From an uncultured Lachnospiraceae bacterium (GTDB lineage: Bacteria; Bacillota; Clostridia; Lachnospirales; Lachnospiraceae), in the NCBI GenBank assembly GCA_910585345.1, contig CAJUDS010000016.1, positions 1 to 51,282 on the forward strand: a DNA stretch of 51,282 bases, read 5' to 3'. Below the pieces are notes generated by a model. It was not told the origin of the DNA and searched no databases. It was given only the letters and a program-made list of their open reading frames with translations. The position numbers were made by a program, and so were the translations under genes. Every line of letters begins with the position of its first letter. The stretch's first letter is position 1. Below are positions 41,491 to 49,672 of this stretch, piece by piece.

Positions 41491-42825
41491 ATGGACGAAT
41501 ATATCAGAATTGTATTGGAACAGATTCGCTGCAAAAAGATACACGCCTCCATTGCCCAGGAGCTGAGACAGCACATCGAAGATCAGACAGAGGCCAATCA
41601 GGCCCTTGGAATGGAAAAAACAGAGGCCCTTTCGGCCGCTGTAAAAGACATGGGCAATCCGGTGGAAGCCGGCATTTCCCTGGACCGGATTCACAAACCC
41701 CGGATGGCATGGAGCATACTACTGCTTATGGCTGTTATAAGCCTGTGCAGCCTCTTACTCCATATCGTGATTTTCACAGCCTTTGCATCATCCGCAAATG
41801 ACATGGACCCCCTCTATATCCAGCGGAATATTGCGCATATTACGCTTGGCTTTGGAGTCATGCTCATTTTCTACCGGCTGGATTATACCTTTTTTGCCAA
41901 ATACGCCATGCAGACAGCCGTGCTTTTTTATCTCTTTCTCTATCTGGGCGTTTTTTGTCTGGGTACTATGATAAACGGTGCAGTCGCTTTTGTGATAATC
42001 GGACCCTTTCGTCTCTCACTCATTCATCTGTCTTTTTTCAGCGTACCGCTCTACGGCGCTCTGCTCTGCCGTTACCGCGGCGGGGGCTGGCGTGGTATCG
42101 GCAAGGCGGTTCTCTGGATGCTGCCGCCCGTGTGGATCTGTTTTCATATTCCATGCCTGAGCCACACTCTGCTGGTTTTTTTCATGATGGCGCTGCTCCT
42201 GACCCTTGCCGTGTGTAAAAAATGGTTTCGCGTTTCCACCGGGAAATTTCTGGCGTTGTTCTGGGGGACTGCCTTTCTGGCCCCCGCCGCATGGATCGCC
42301 GCCGGCGTCGCGCTGCACCTGTTTGCCGATTATCAGACGATGCGGATCCGCAACTTTCTAAGCGGAGGCGCCAGCCAGTATAACTACGTCGGCAATCTTC
42401 TCAACGACTATTTGGAACACGCCAGAGTCTTTGGCGGCAGCGGTATGGAGATCGCGGGATATCTGCCGGAGTACAACAGCTCCTACATTTTCACCTTTCT
42501 ATCGTCCTATTACGGACTTGCCGCCTCTGTTCTCGTCTGTCTGCTGATTCTTTTCACAACCTGCAAGATGCTGCGCATTTCCCTCAAACAGCAGAATCAC
42601 GCAGGTATGATGATCGGCTGCGGATGCAGCATTGTCCTGCTCCTCTCCACGGCAATCAATATTTTTGAGAACTGCGGACTGCTGCCTCTGACACGGACCT
42701 TCCTGCCCTTTTTCTCTTACGGCGGAACCGGTCAGCTGATCAGCTACAGTCTCACCGGCATCGTTCTCAGCGTATACCGCTATCAGCATATCATTCCCCC
42801 GGCGCGCAGGCCGGAGTCTGTCTGA
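41491..42825 (+). CDS. FtsW/RodA/SpoVE-family protein with N-terminal permease-prefix domain
   Basis: A 444-residue membrane protein. Residues about 1-75 form a soluble helical domain (EQIRCKKIHASIAQELRQHI, then DMGNPVEAGISLDRIHKP) like the prefix found on PadR-linked membrane proteins. After it come roughly ten membrane spans of the SEDS glycosyltransferase fold, with the family feature of a large outer loop (FLSGGASQYNYVGNLLNDYL) and the late LTRTFLPFFSYGGTGQLISY. SEDS proteins polymerise lipid II glycan chains. This one is not in a division or elongation cluster, and its link to a PadR repressor suggests an inducible, stress-related role in wall synthesis. A GC-rich hairpin overlaps its stop codon. 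Confidence 0.9.
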   Translation: MDEYIRIVLEQIRCKKIHASIAQELRQHIEDQTEANQALGMEKTEALSAAVKDMGNPVEAGISLDRIHKPRMAWSILLLMAVISLCSLLLHIVIFTAFASSANDMDPLYIQRNIAHITLGFGVMLIFYRLDYTFFAKYAMQTAVLFYLFLYLGVFCLGTMINGAVAFVIIGPFRLSLIHLSFFSVPLYGALLCRYRGGGWRGIGKAVLWMLPPVWICFHIPCLSHTLLVFFMMALLLTLAVCKKWFRVSTGKFLALFWGTAFLAPAAWIAAGVALHLFADYQTMRIRNFLSGGASQYNYVGNLLNDYLEHARVFGGSGMEIAGYLPEYNSSYIFTFLSSYYGLAASVLVCLLILFTTCKMLRISLKQQNHAGMMIGCGCSIVLLLSTAINIFENCGLLPLTRTFLPFFSYGGTGQLISYSLTGIVLSVYRYQHIIPPARRPESV

Positions 42826-42839
42826 AAGACGCTCCGGCC
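42809..42839. terminator. GC-rich hairpin at the end of the FtsW-like gene
   Basis: The arms GGCCGGAG and CTCCGGCC enclose a smaller GTC/GAC stem and span the stop codon. There is no T run on either side, so termination is uncertain; it may serve the two converging genes. Confidence 0.35.
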
Positions 42840-42861
42840 CTCTGGGCATTCCTGGCATTTT

Positions 42862-43173
42862 TCACCGGAAATTCATTACCCACCGGTTTTCCGCCTGGTA
42901 ATAAATCAGCCATACCCGTATGCTCTGCCCATGAAACGACAGCGTGCAGTCGTATTCTATGGAAGGAACTCCTGCATACCGTTTCTTTTCCTGGGAGTGC
43001 ACAGTGATCTCCCGGATTGTACGGATCATGCCGTCCTCGTCCTCTATCTTCAGCATCAGCGGCATAACCCGCCCCGTACTTGTAAACCAGCACTGACAGG
43101 CAATCTCCTTCTGCGTCCCCCTGACGCTGCCCATATCCGGACCGGAAGGACCGGCGCCAATTCCAAATGCCAT
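42862..43173 (-). CDS. Small protein of the SOS cassette, unknown function
   Basis: A 103-residue protein. GGAGGG supports the ATG at 43173. I know no function. It has a Gly/Pro-rich start (MAFGIGAGPSGPDMG), one Cys pair region (ACQCWF) and a folded-looking beta-rich part: VMPLMLKIEDEDGMIRTIRE, YAGVPSIEYDCTLSF, and VWLIYYQAENRWVMNFR at the end. It is 29 nt downstream of the Y-family polymerase gene, so probably cotranscribed and damage-induced. Many Firmicutes carry a small YolD-type gene next to such polymerases; this could be a functional analogue, although I see no clear YolD likeness. Confidence 0.75.
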   Translation of the reverse strand: MAFGIGAGPSGPDMGSVRGTQKEIACQCWFTSTGRVMPLMLKIEDEDGMIRTIREITVHSQEKKRYAGVPSIEYDCTLSFHGQSIRVWLIYYQAENRWVMNFR

Positions 43174-43202
43174 TTTGCTTCCCTCCTCTCTGCACCTATT
43201 CT

Positions 43203-44474
43203 TTATGCGCCTGACGGCTCCTGCACTTTGCGGTAATCAACGGTCCGCTTCTCCCTCGATATGCCTCCGCTCATATGATCAATGGGCTGGTCTAAAAATA
43301 CGGCGCGCATCACTGCATCTGTCCCAAAGCGGTTCCTTATCCCATCCACAGTCCGGTCCATCCTGCAAAGCTTCTCATAATCAATCTCGTCAAATATGCA
43401 CAGTTGTCTTCCGAAACCCGGCCCGCTTACCCCACTTGTGCGCACACCGATACGGCGGACAGGTCTGCCATTCCACAATTCCCGGAACAGCCCGCAGGCC
43501 GTTTCATAAATTTCCCATGTCAGATCTGTCGGATTCTGCAGCTTTTTCTGATGGGAAACATCCGACAAATCAGCATATCGGACCTCTACGGACACTACAC
43601 TGATGTGCGCTCCGTCTGCCCGCAGACGCTTTCCGACTGTCTCCGAGAGAGCCAGAAGCACAAGGGCCGCCGTCCCCATATCCTTCACATCATACGGCGT
43701 GGTAGTGCTGTTTCCATAACATTTATTTGCCGCGGGCGTATGCAAAACCGGCGAAAAATCGATTCCATTGGCAAAGCCCCAGACAATTTCCCCCTGTTTC
43801 TTCAGTATGCTTTTTAACCATGCCGGATCTGCCTGCGCCAGTTCTCCAATGGTCCGTATCCCCATAGAAAACAGTTTGCCGGCTGCTGCCTTCCCTACAA
43901 AAAACAGATTCGATACCGGAAGCGGCCACATTTTCGCTCTGATTTCTTCCGGATACAGGGTATGTACCCGGTCTGGTTTGCGAAAGTCGGAAGCCATTTT
44001 CGCAAGCAGCTTATTGCTTGACACTCCTACATTCACCGTAAACCCCAGTTCCGTCCGAATACGGTCTTTTATCTGCATAGCCGCCTCCTCCGGCGTCCCG
44101 AAGAGGCGGCAGCTTGCGCTCATATCCACAAATGCCTCGTCAATGCTATACTGCTCGACCATATCCGAATATTCCCGCAGCATTTCCATCAGAGCCGCGG
44201 AGCATTTCTCGTACAAATCATAATTGGGCGGCGCCAATACAAGCGACGGGCACTTTCTCCGGGCCTCCGGGATCGTTTCGCCTGTTTTAATTCCACAGCG
44301 TCCCGCCGGAATAGACTTTGCCAGTATGATTCCATGCCGCAGCGTAACGTCTCCCGCCACCGCGGATGCGATTTCCCTCAGATCCTGTTTCCTTCCCTTA
44401 TGTGCCAGACGGTAAACGGCCTCCCAGGAAAGGAAGGCCGCGTTCACGTCTATATGAAAAATAATATTTCTCAA
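43203..44474 (-). CDS. Y-family DNA polymerase (UmuC/DinB type, translesion synthesis)
   Basis: A 423-residue error-prone polymerase that copies past DNA lesions. The start is taken as the TTG at 44474 (encoding MRNIIFHIDVNAAFLSWEAV), because GGAGGTGA lies 7-8 nt upstream; in-frame ATG codons further out lack such a site and would run through the promoter. The catalytic carboxylates are in HIDVNAAF (Asp9) and YSIDEAFVDMS, with the helix-hairpin-helix region LFFVGKAAAGKLFSMGIRTI and a little-finger domain from about 260 (ISVVSVEVRYADLS). The length is close to the UvrX/UmuC-like class of Gram-positive bacteria. Two LexA-type boxes lie in the promoter region. An SRAP gene lies upstream and a small unknown gene downstream. 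Confidence 0.94.
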   Translation of the reverse strand: MRNIIFHIDVNAAFLSWEAVYRLAHKGRKQDLREIASAVAGDVTLRHGIILAKSIPAGRCGIKTGETIPEARRKCPSLVLAPPNYDLYEKCSAALMEMLREYSDMVEQYSIDEAFVDMSASCRLFGTPEEAAMQIKDRIRTELGFTVNVGVSSNKLLAKMASDFRKPDRVHTLYPEEIRAKMWPLPVSNLFFVGKAAAGKLFSMGIRTIGELAQADPAWLKSILKKQGEIVWGFANGIDFSPVLHTPAANKCYGNSTTTPYDVKDMGTAALVLLALSETVGKRLRADGAHISVVSVEVRYADLSDVSHQKKLQNPTDLTWEIYETACGLFRELWNGRPVRRIGVRTSGVSGPGFGRQLCIFDEIDYEKLCRMDRTVDGIRNRFGTDAVMRAVFLDQPIDHMSGGISREKRTVDYRKVQEPSGA

Positions 44475-44485
44475 ACGTACGTTCA
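44472..44485. promoter_or_regulatory. LexA (SOS) box 2, at the polymerase start codon
   Basis: The minus strand reads TGAACGTACGTTTG, matching the Gram-positive SOS consensus CGAACRNRYGTTYC at all core positions (12 of 14). It overlaps the ribosome binding site and TTG start. Confidence 0.65.
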
Positions 44486-44499
44486 CCTCCAATGAGGAA

Positions 44500-44528
44500 A
44501 TTTTATCAAACATACGTTCCTGCTGCAA
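44500..44528 (-). promoter_or_regulatory. Promoter of the Y-family polymerase gene
   Basis: The minus strand has TTGCAG (44528-44523), 17 nt and TAAAAT (44505-44500) with a TGA extension. SOS box 1 sits inside the spacer, the classic place for LexA repression. Confidence 0.6.
44507..44520. promoter_or_regulatory. LexA (SOS) box 1, in the promoter spacer
   Basis: The minus strand reads GGAACGTATGTTTG, again 12 of 14 with the consensus and all GAAC/GTT core bases kept. It lies 35 bp upstream of box 2. Confidence 0.75.
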
Positions 44529-44598
44529 GCGGTAAATTCTGTCAATCGAGATTGGCGGCATCCGCCTGTACGATAGCTGGCGTTTTGGCAGCCAACGG

Positions 44599-45204
44599 TC
44601 AAAACAGACGCATCTGCTCATAATCCGACCGCCGTTCCAACAGACAGGGTATTTTATGAAGAATCGTTTCTATCTTGGTATCATCCTGCAGCCACTGCAC
44701 AATCTCTTCCCTGTCAAGAATCAGGGGCATCCGGTCATGTACCGGCTGCATGGAAGCATTTGCCGCCGTGGTGAGGATCACGAAATGTTCTCCGTCTTCA
44801 TACCGCCTGCAAAATCCGGCCATAAACAGTACCGGCATATCCTTCCTGCGGAATGTATTCTTTTCCTTTGCGGCATTCCATTCATAAAACCGGGCCGCCG
44901 GGACGACGATCCGCCTGTGCCGAATACTGTCACGAAACAGAGACTTTTCCAGGGCGGACTCACATCTGGCATTAAAAATCAGCTTTTTCCGCTCAAATCC
45001 GCAAAGCCCCCATTTCTGCCATCCGCAAAGGACCACGCCGCTTTTTCCTGACAAAACCAAAGCATCCCTTCCCGGCCAGATATCACCGGCGGCAATCCCG
45101 TCCGCCGCCTTTACGGATTCCTGCTCCCGCTTTCCGTTGATCTGCACAATCAGCTTCTCGATCTCCCTGGCTGTCCCATCATCCACATAGTATCTGCCGC
45201 ACAT
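44599..45204 (-). CDS. SOS response-associated peptidase (SRAP/YedK/HMCES family)
   Basis: SRAP proteins form a stable DNA-protein crosslink with abasic sites in single-stranded DNA through Cys2. The 201-residue form starts at the ATG at 45204, giving MCGRYY with the essential Cys at position 2 after Met removal; GAGGAG supports this, and any longer start would bury the Cys. Other active-site residues are seen as Asn78 in FNARCES, Glu108 in RFYEW and His156 in HDRMP. The gene is 124 nt upstream of the polymerase gene, a common DNA-damage pairing. No LexA box is visible before SRAP itself, although a 16-bp palindrome lies at 45339-45354. Confidence 0.95.
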   Translation of the reverse strand: MCGRYYVDDGTAREIEKLIVQINGKREQESVKAADGIAAGDIWPGRDALVLSGKSGVVLCGWQKWGLCGFERKKLIFNARCESALEKSLFRDSIRHRRIVVPAARFYEWNAAKEKNTFRRKDMPVLFMAGFCRRYEDGEHFVILTTAANASMQPVHDRMPLILDREEIVQWLQDDTKIETILHKIPCLLERRSDYEQMRLF

Positions 45205-45338
45205 ATACGCTCCTCTGTATGTTTTCCTTTGCCTTGCCATAGATTCCGCCAGTCTCCACAGTCCCGCGGCCCGTATTGTCTGATGACCATCTTACGAAAA
45301 AGCCTCCCGCCCGCCACGCAGCATTCAACCTATGGCAG

Positions 45339-45354
45339 TACAGACCGGTCTGTA
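45339..45354. promoter_or_regulatory. Perfect 16-bp palindrome between tatD and SRAP
   Basis: TACAGACCGGTCTGTA is perfectly self-complementary and lies about 135 nt before the SRAP start, downstream of the tatD stop on the same strand. It could be an operator; no regulator is identified. Confidence 0.35.
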
Positions 45355-45401
45355 TGCCGTTTCGCTCTGTCTCTGCACTGCCGCCTGCCGTCCTTGCCGT
45401 T

Positions 45402-46184
45402 TCACGCCCGAATACGGAAAATCCGTTCCGTATTTTTTCTCGCCTGTTCCACCAGCATATCCTCCGCCACCCCCATATACTTCGCCAGCTCACGGGCCAC
45501 ATACACAATATTTTCCGGCACATTGGTCCGGGGCAGACCCGGTACATTGCGCGGCGTCAGGTACGGAGCGTCCGTCTCAATCAAAACCCGGTCCAGCGGT
45601 ATGAGTTTTACTGCTTCCCGCAGCGCCCGCGCTCTTCTGTCGTCACAGATCCACCCGGTTATCCCGATGGCAAATCCCATAGACAAATACTGATCCAGTG
45701 TCTTTTTATCGCCTGTAAAGCAGTGCACCACCGATCTGCCGCAGATATCCCCGCGGCCTTTAAACCTTTTGATAAACTCCGGCGCGGCGGACCGCTCATG
45801 AAGAAACAGGGGTTTCCCGGACTGCTGCGCCAGAACAATATGCTTTTCCAGACAGCGGATCTGGTTCTCCCGTGTAGAAAACATACGGTCAAAATCAAGA
45901 CCGCACTCTCCCACTGCCACGATTTTGGGATTTTCCGCCAGCATCCTGCCAATCAGATCAAAATCTTCCTTTTTCGCCTCATCCGCATTGTGCGGATGAA
46001 TACCGGCCGTACCGTAAACCTCATGATTTCTGACAAATGTGTCAATTTTTTTATTTTCTTTCCGGTCGGTCCCTGTCAGAATACAACAGACCCCGGCCCC
46101 GGCCGCGTCCTTCACGACTTTTTCCGGATCGGCAAACTGCCTGCAGAACAGATTCAATCCGATATCATAATATTTTATCTCCAT
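45402..46184 (-). CDS. TatD-family metal-dependent hydrolase/DNase
   Basis: A 260-residue TIM-barrel hydrolase of the TatD family, members of which have 3'-5' exonuclease or AP-type DNase activity. The ATG at 46184 has GAGGAA 5 nt upstream. Motifs are GECGLDFDR (metal-binding Glu), PLFLHERSA, VVHCFTG and IETDAPYLTPRNV (catalytic Asp). The usual N-terminal metal motif HxH is replaced by YYDIGLNLFC, a form I know from the TATDN1-like branch. It lies 69 nt after the C-S lyase gene and before the SOS genes; a shared role in DNA repair is inference. Confidence 0.9.
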   Translation of the reverse strand: MEIKYYDIGLNLFCRQFADPEKVVKDAAGAGVCCILTGTDRKENKKIDTFVRNHEVYGTAGIHPHNADEAKKEDFDLIGRMLAENPKIVAVGECGLDFDRMFSTRENQIRCLEKHIVLAQQSGKPLFLHERSAAPEFIKRFKGRGDICGRSVVHCFTGDKKTLDQYLSMGFAIGITGWICDDRRARALREAVKLIPLDRVLIETDAPYLTPRNVPGLPRTNVPENIVYVARELAKYMGVAEDMLVEQARKNTERIFRIRA

Positions 46185-46253
46185 CACATTCCTCTTTTAT
46201 TCGTCGGTGACAGCTCCGGCAAGAGAATAACCGCCTCTCTCTGCCCGCGTCTG

Positions 46254-47453
46254 TCAGCATTCCGCTTTGTCCGCAGCCGTCCTTTTGCGCAGCGCATCCC
46301 GCAGCCGGTCCAGCGCCAGCGCCAGCGTCTGTCTTGGGCAGGCGATATTCACACGCTCGAATCCTTCTCCTTCCGGGCCAAAGATAACGCCGCTGTCCAG
46401 CCACAGACGGGCTTCCTTCACAATCAACGCTTCCCGCTCTTCCTCCGTCATTCCCAATCCGCTAAAATCCAGCCACACCAGGTAGGTCCCTTCCGGCTCA
46501 ATCAGACGGATTTCGGGAAGCTGTTCCCGCAGATACGCCCGTACAAACGAAAGGTTCTGCTCCAGGTACTCTTTCAGCGCCGCAAGCCAGCTCTCTGCGC
46601 TTTCATAAGCCGCCTGACAGGCCGTCAGCCCCATCAAATTTACCTCGCAGTACCCTGTCTGCGACACAGCCTTTTGAAAACGCCGCCGCAGTCCGGCATT
46701 GGAAATAAAAATATTAGATACCTGCAGTCCGGCCAGATTAAAGGTCTTGCTGGGTGAAGTACAAGTCACGGTAATATCCGCAAAAGCCGGGGACAGGGAA
46801 GCAAACATATGGTGTCTGTATCCCTGTCTTACAAAGTCGCTGTGAATCTCGTCGCTCACTACAATCACATCATGCCTGAGGCAGATTTCCCCCAGCCTGC
46901 GGAGTTCCTCTTCCTCCCAGACACGGCCTACCGGATTATGGGGGCTGCAGAGCAGAAAAAGCTTCACTTTATTTGTTTTGATTTTATCCTCCAGATCGGC
47001 AAAGTCCATCCGGTAGCGCCCGTCTTCCAGAAGTAGCGGACTGTTCACCGGGATTCTTCCGTTCTCTTTGATCATTTGCCGGAAAGGATAGTAAACCGGC
47101 TGCTGCAAAAGAACTGCCTCCCCTTCCCGGGTATATGCCCGGATCGCCGCAGAAATCGCAAAAACCACGCCCGGCGTCTTCACAAGCCAGTCCTCCTTCA
47201 CTTCCCAGTCAAACTGCCTTTCGTACCATCCCGCCACTGCCTGGAAATAAGCGTCTTTTCCTTCACTATAGCCAAAAATCCCATGCTCCACTGCTGCCGA
47301 CAGCTTTTCTAAAATCTCCGGCGCCACCTGGAAATCCATATCCGCCACCCACAGCGGCAGCACATCCTCCGGTTTCCCATGCTCTGCCTTAAAATCATAT
47401 TTCAGACTGTTGGTGCCGTTTCGGTCTATTATCCGGTCAAAATTGTATTTCAT
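46254..47453 (-). CDS. MalY/PatB-family PLP-dependent C-S lyase (cystathionine beta-lyase type)
   Basis: A fold-type I PLP enzyme of 399 residues. The ATG at 47453 (MKYNFDRIIDR) follows AGGAAG; an in-frame ATG at 47480 has no site. The family's PLWVADMDFQ is near 43-52, CSPHNPVGRVW sits at the cofactor region, SDEIHSDF holds the PLP-ring Asp, and SPSKTFNLAGLQ holds the Schiff-base Lys. Such enzymes cleave cystathionine or cysteine conjugates to homocysteine/thiol, ammonia and pyruvate, and some act as regulators, so methionine synthesis or cysteine breakdown are both possible. It is divergent from the DUF1848 gene. Confidence 0.92.
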   Translation of the reverse strand: MKYNFDRIIDRNGTNSLKYDFKAEHGKPEDVLPLWVADMDFQVAPEILEKLSAAVEHGIFGYSEGKDAYFQAVAGWYERQFDWEVKEDWLVKTPGVVFAISAAIRAYTREGEAVLLQQPVYYPFRQMIKENGRIPVNSPLLLEDGRYRMDFADLEDKIKTNKVKLFLLCSPHNPVGRVWEEEELRRLGEICLRHDVIVVSDEIHSDFVRQGYRHHMFASLSPAFADITVTCTSPSKTFNLAGLQVSNIFISNAGLRRRFQKAVSQTGYCEVNLMGLTACQAAYESAESWLAALKEYLEQNLSFVRAYLREQLPEIRLIEPEGTYLVWLDFSGLGMTEEEREALIVKEARLWLDSGVIFGPEGEGFERVNIACPRQTLALALDRLRDALRKRTAADKAEC

Positions 47454-47473
47454 CCAGTTCTTCCTTTCTGCGT

Positions 47474-47502
47474 TTGCCATGTTTTATTTTCCGTGCTATG
47501 CT
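47474..47502 (+). promoter_or_regulatory. Promoter of the DUF1848 gene
   Basis: TTGCCA (47474-47479), a 17-nt spacer and TATGCT (47497-47502) with a TGC extension. An inverted repeat, ATGGCC-AATG-GGCCAT (47518-47533), lies just after the predicted start and may be an operator or leader hairpin. Confidence 0.5.
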
Positions 47503-47566
47503 AAAGTTGTAACGGCAATGGCCAATGGGCCATGCCAAATAAAGTTGAAAGGGAGCACCTACAAAT

Positions 47567-48508
47567 ATGATTTTAAGCACAAGCCGCAGATGCGATATCC
47601 CGGCACATTTTTCAAACTGGTTTTTTTATCGGATCAAGGAAGGATACGCCTATGTAAGAAATCCGTTCCAATTCCACCAAATCAGTCATGTCAGTCTCTC
47701 CCCTGATGTCGTAGACTGTATCGTATTTTGGAGTAAAAATCCATACCCCATGCTGTCCCGCCTGTCTGACCTGGCAGGATATCTGTATTATTTTCAGTTT
47801 ACCCTCAACGCCTACGGAAAGGAAATCGAACCAAACCTCCCTGACCTTTCAGCACGCATCCATACCTTTCAGGAGCTTGCAGGCCGTCTGGGGAAGCGGC
47901 GTGTTCTCTGGCGCTATGACCCCGTCATTGTGACGCCCACCTATCCGATTGCCTGGCACCGGGAACAGTTTGCCTATCTGGCAGAACGCCTTGCGGACTA
48001 TACGGAAACCTGTACATTCAGCTTCCCGGATCTGTATCCGTCTATGATGCGCCGCGCTGCCCCGCATGGCATCCGCCCCCTGTCCGGCCCGGAAAAAACT
48101 ACTGTGGCGCAGACTCTGTCAGACATTGCCCGTTCCTATGGTCTGCGCCTGAACACCTGTGCGGAGGATATCGATCTGTCCGCTTATCACATCGGCCACG
48201 CAAGATGCATTGACCCTTTCCTCATTTCCCGCCTTCTGGAATGCGATCTCGACTGGAAAAAAGACAATGGACAACGGCCCGGCTGCGGCTGTGCCGCCGC
48301 CATCGACCTGGGTGTTTACCATACCTGTACACATGGCTGTGTATACTGCTATGCCAACCGCAGAAACGGACCGGCACCGGACCGCCTTTCGGCATACGAA
48401 GAGACTTCCCCGCTGCTCTGCAGCCGACTGACAGAAACGGACCGGATCACAAGGCCGCAAATGAAATCCTGGAAAAATCCGCAGCTGCGGCTACCGTTTC
48501 CCACCTGA
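47567..48508 (+). CDS. DUF1848 family protein with Cys-rich C-terminus
   Basis: A 313-residue protein of the DUF1848 family, function unknown. The ATG at 47567 follows GGGAG. Conserved parts include the start MILSTSRRCDIPAHFSNWFF, VDCIVFWSKNP, RRVLWRYDPVIVTPTY and FSFPDLYPSM. The C-terminal quarter holds GCGCAAAIDLGVYHTCTHGC and then VYCYANRR. The CxxxCxxC spacing is that of radical SAM iron-sulfur clusters, here at the C-terminus, and VYCYAN recalls spore photoproduct lyase-type enzymes. I infer an iron-sulfur cluster. The gene's last base abuts the end of the converging epimerase gene. Confidence 0.9.
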   Translation: MILSTSRRCDIPAHFSNWFFYRIKEGYAYVRNPFQFHQISHVSLSPDVVDCIVFWSKNPYPMLSRLSDLAGYLYYFQFTLNAYGKEIEPNLPDLSARIHTFQELAGRLGKRRVLWRYDPVIVTPTYPIAWHREQFAYLAERLADYTETCTFSFPDLYPSMMRRAAPHGIRPLSGPEKTTVAQTLSDIARSYGLRLNTCAEDIDLSAYHIGHARCIDPFLISRLLECDLDWKKDNGQRPGCGCAAAIDLGVYHTCTHGCVYCYANRRNGPAPDRLSAYEETSPLLCSRLTETDRITRPQMKSWKNPQLRLPFPT

Positions 48509-49390
48509 TCAGACTCCGATCCGATAGTCTTTCCGATAAAGCGCGCCCGGTTCCAGACAGTGCACACCCGGTTTTTCTTCCAGTACCTGCGTGCAGTCAC
48601 TGTTATCACAGCGGCCATCCCATGGTTCCAGACAGACAAACGGAGCGCTCGGCTTGGCCCAGATGCCGACACTGGCAAACCCTTCACAGAAAAGCGTCAG
48701 ATAACGGCTTCTGTCAGGACGGAGTATGGAAACTTCCGTGATCTGTCCGTTGTCAAAAACCAATGCATCCCTGTCAAACAGATGTCTGCCGATCGCATGG
48801 CATCCATCCTCCAAAGGAAAAGCAAACGTTTCCTCCGGTCTGCCCAGACCGGTCTGCGGATCCACCAATAAATACTGTAGAGATTCCTTGTTCGGAAAAT
48901 ACAGAAGATATGTTGTATTCTCTTCCTGTTCCATCTCCGGCAGCGCAAATCCCGGATGTCCGCCGATTTTAAAATACATCGCTTCCGCTCCCCGGTTTTC
49001 CACTTCCCAGAAAATCTTCAGATTGTTTTCTTCCAGTCTGTGCGTCACACGGAACGCAAAATCAAAGGGATATCTCTGTTTTGTCTCCTCACTGGCACAC
49101 AACTCATGCACCACATAATCGCTTCCCTTTTCCACCATCGTAAAACGCATATCTCTGGCAAATCCATGCTGCCCCATCGGATAAGTCTTTCCCTGATAGA
49201 GATATGCATTTCCCGCGCTGCGTCCTACAAAAGGAAATAAAACCGGCGTCCTGCGGTTCCAGATCTCCGTCCTGCCGTCCCAGATAAGCTGCTCCTTCGT
49301 CTCTTTGTTCCAAAGCTCCCAGAGCTCCGCGCCTTCATCATTGATTTTCGCCGTGAGATACGCGTTTTCAATTACCTGCAATGCTTCCAT
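48509..49390 (-). CDS. Aldose 1-epimerase family protein (LacX-like)
   Basis: A 293-residue galactose-mutarotase-fold protein. Features include an early NDEGAELWELWNKETKEQLIW, IWNRRTPVLFPFVGRSAG, the family's YPMGQHGFARDM with a likely active-site His, KIGGHPGFALP and VCLEPWDGRCDN. This branch (LacX type) acts on an unknown sugar, probably catalysing anomer interconversion. It stands alone, with the tautomerase gene 282 nt upstream. The gap in between shows only a poor promoter and what may be a decayed frame. Confidence 0.92.
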   Translation of the reverse strand: MEALQVIENAYLTAKINDEGAELWELWNKETKEQLIWDGRTEIWNRRTPVLFPFVGRSAGNAYLYQGKTYPMGQHGFARDMRFTMVEKGSDYVVHELCASEETKQRYPFDFAFRVTHRLEENNLKIFWEVENRGAEAMYFKIGGHPGFALPEMEQEENTTYLLYFPNKESLQYLLVDPQTGLGRPEETFAFPLEDGCHAIGRHLFDRDALVFDNGQITEVSILRPDRSRYLTLFCEGFASVGIWAKPSAPFVCLEPWDGRCDNSDCTQVLEEKPGVHCLEPGALYRKDYRIGV

Positions 49391-49672
49391 AATCGTCCCC
49401 TTCCTTTCTCAGTTTCATGATATCGTTTTTTCTTCCCTGATTTTATAGGAGAATCAATTATCCCGTTTTCATTCCCCTATACTTCCTACACTTTTCAATT
49501 TTTTTGGCCGCACGGACTTGTGCCTCCCGGATATATGGTATGGACCGCTCAATAGGCACCGCGTTTCAGTGCATAACCGGGATTATAAAAGATACGCATT
49601 TCCCGCCCCGGCCTGTAACCTGCGCAGTACCCTTCCGATTGTCCAGCCAGAATGTCGGCAGCTGATCAGGCG

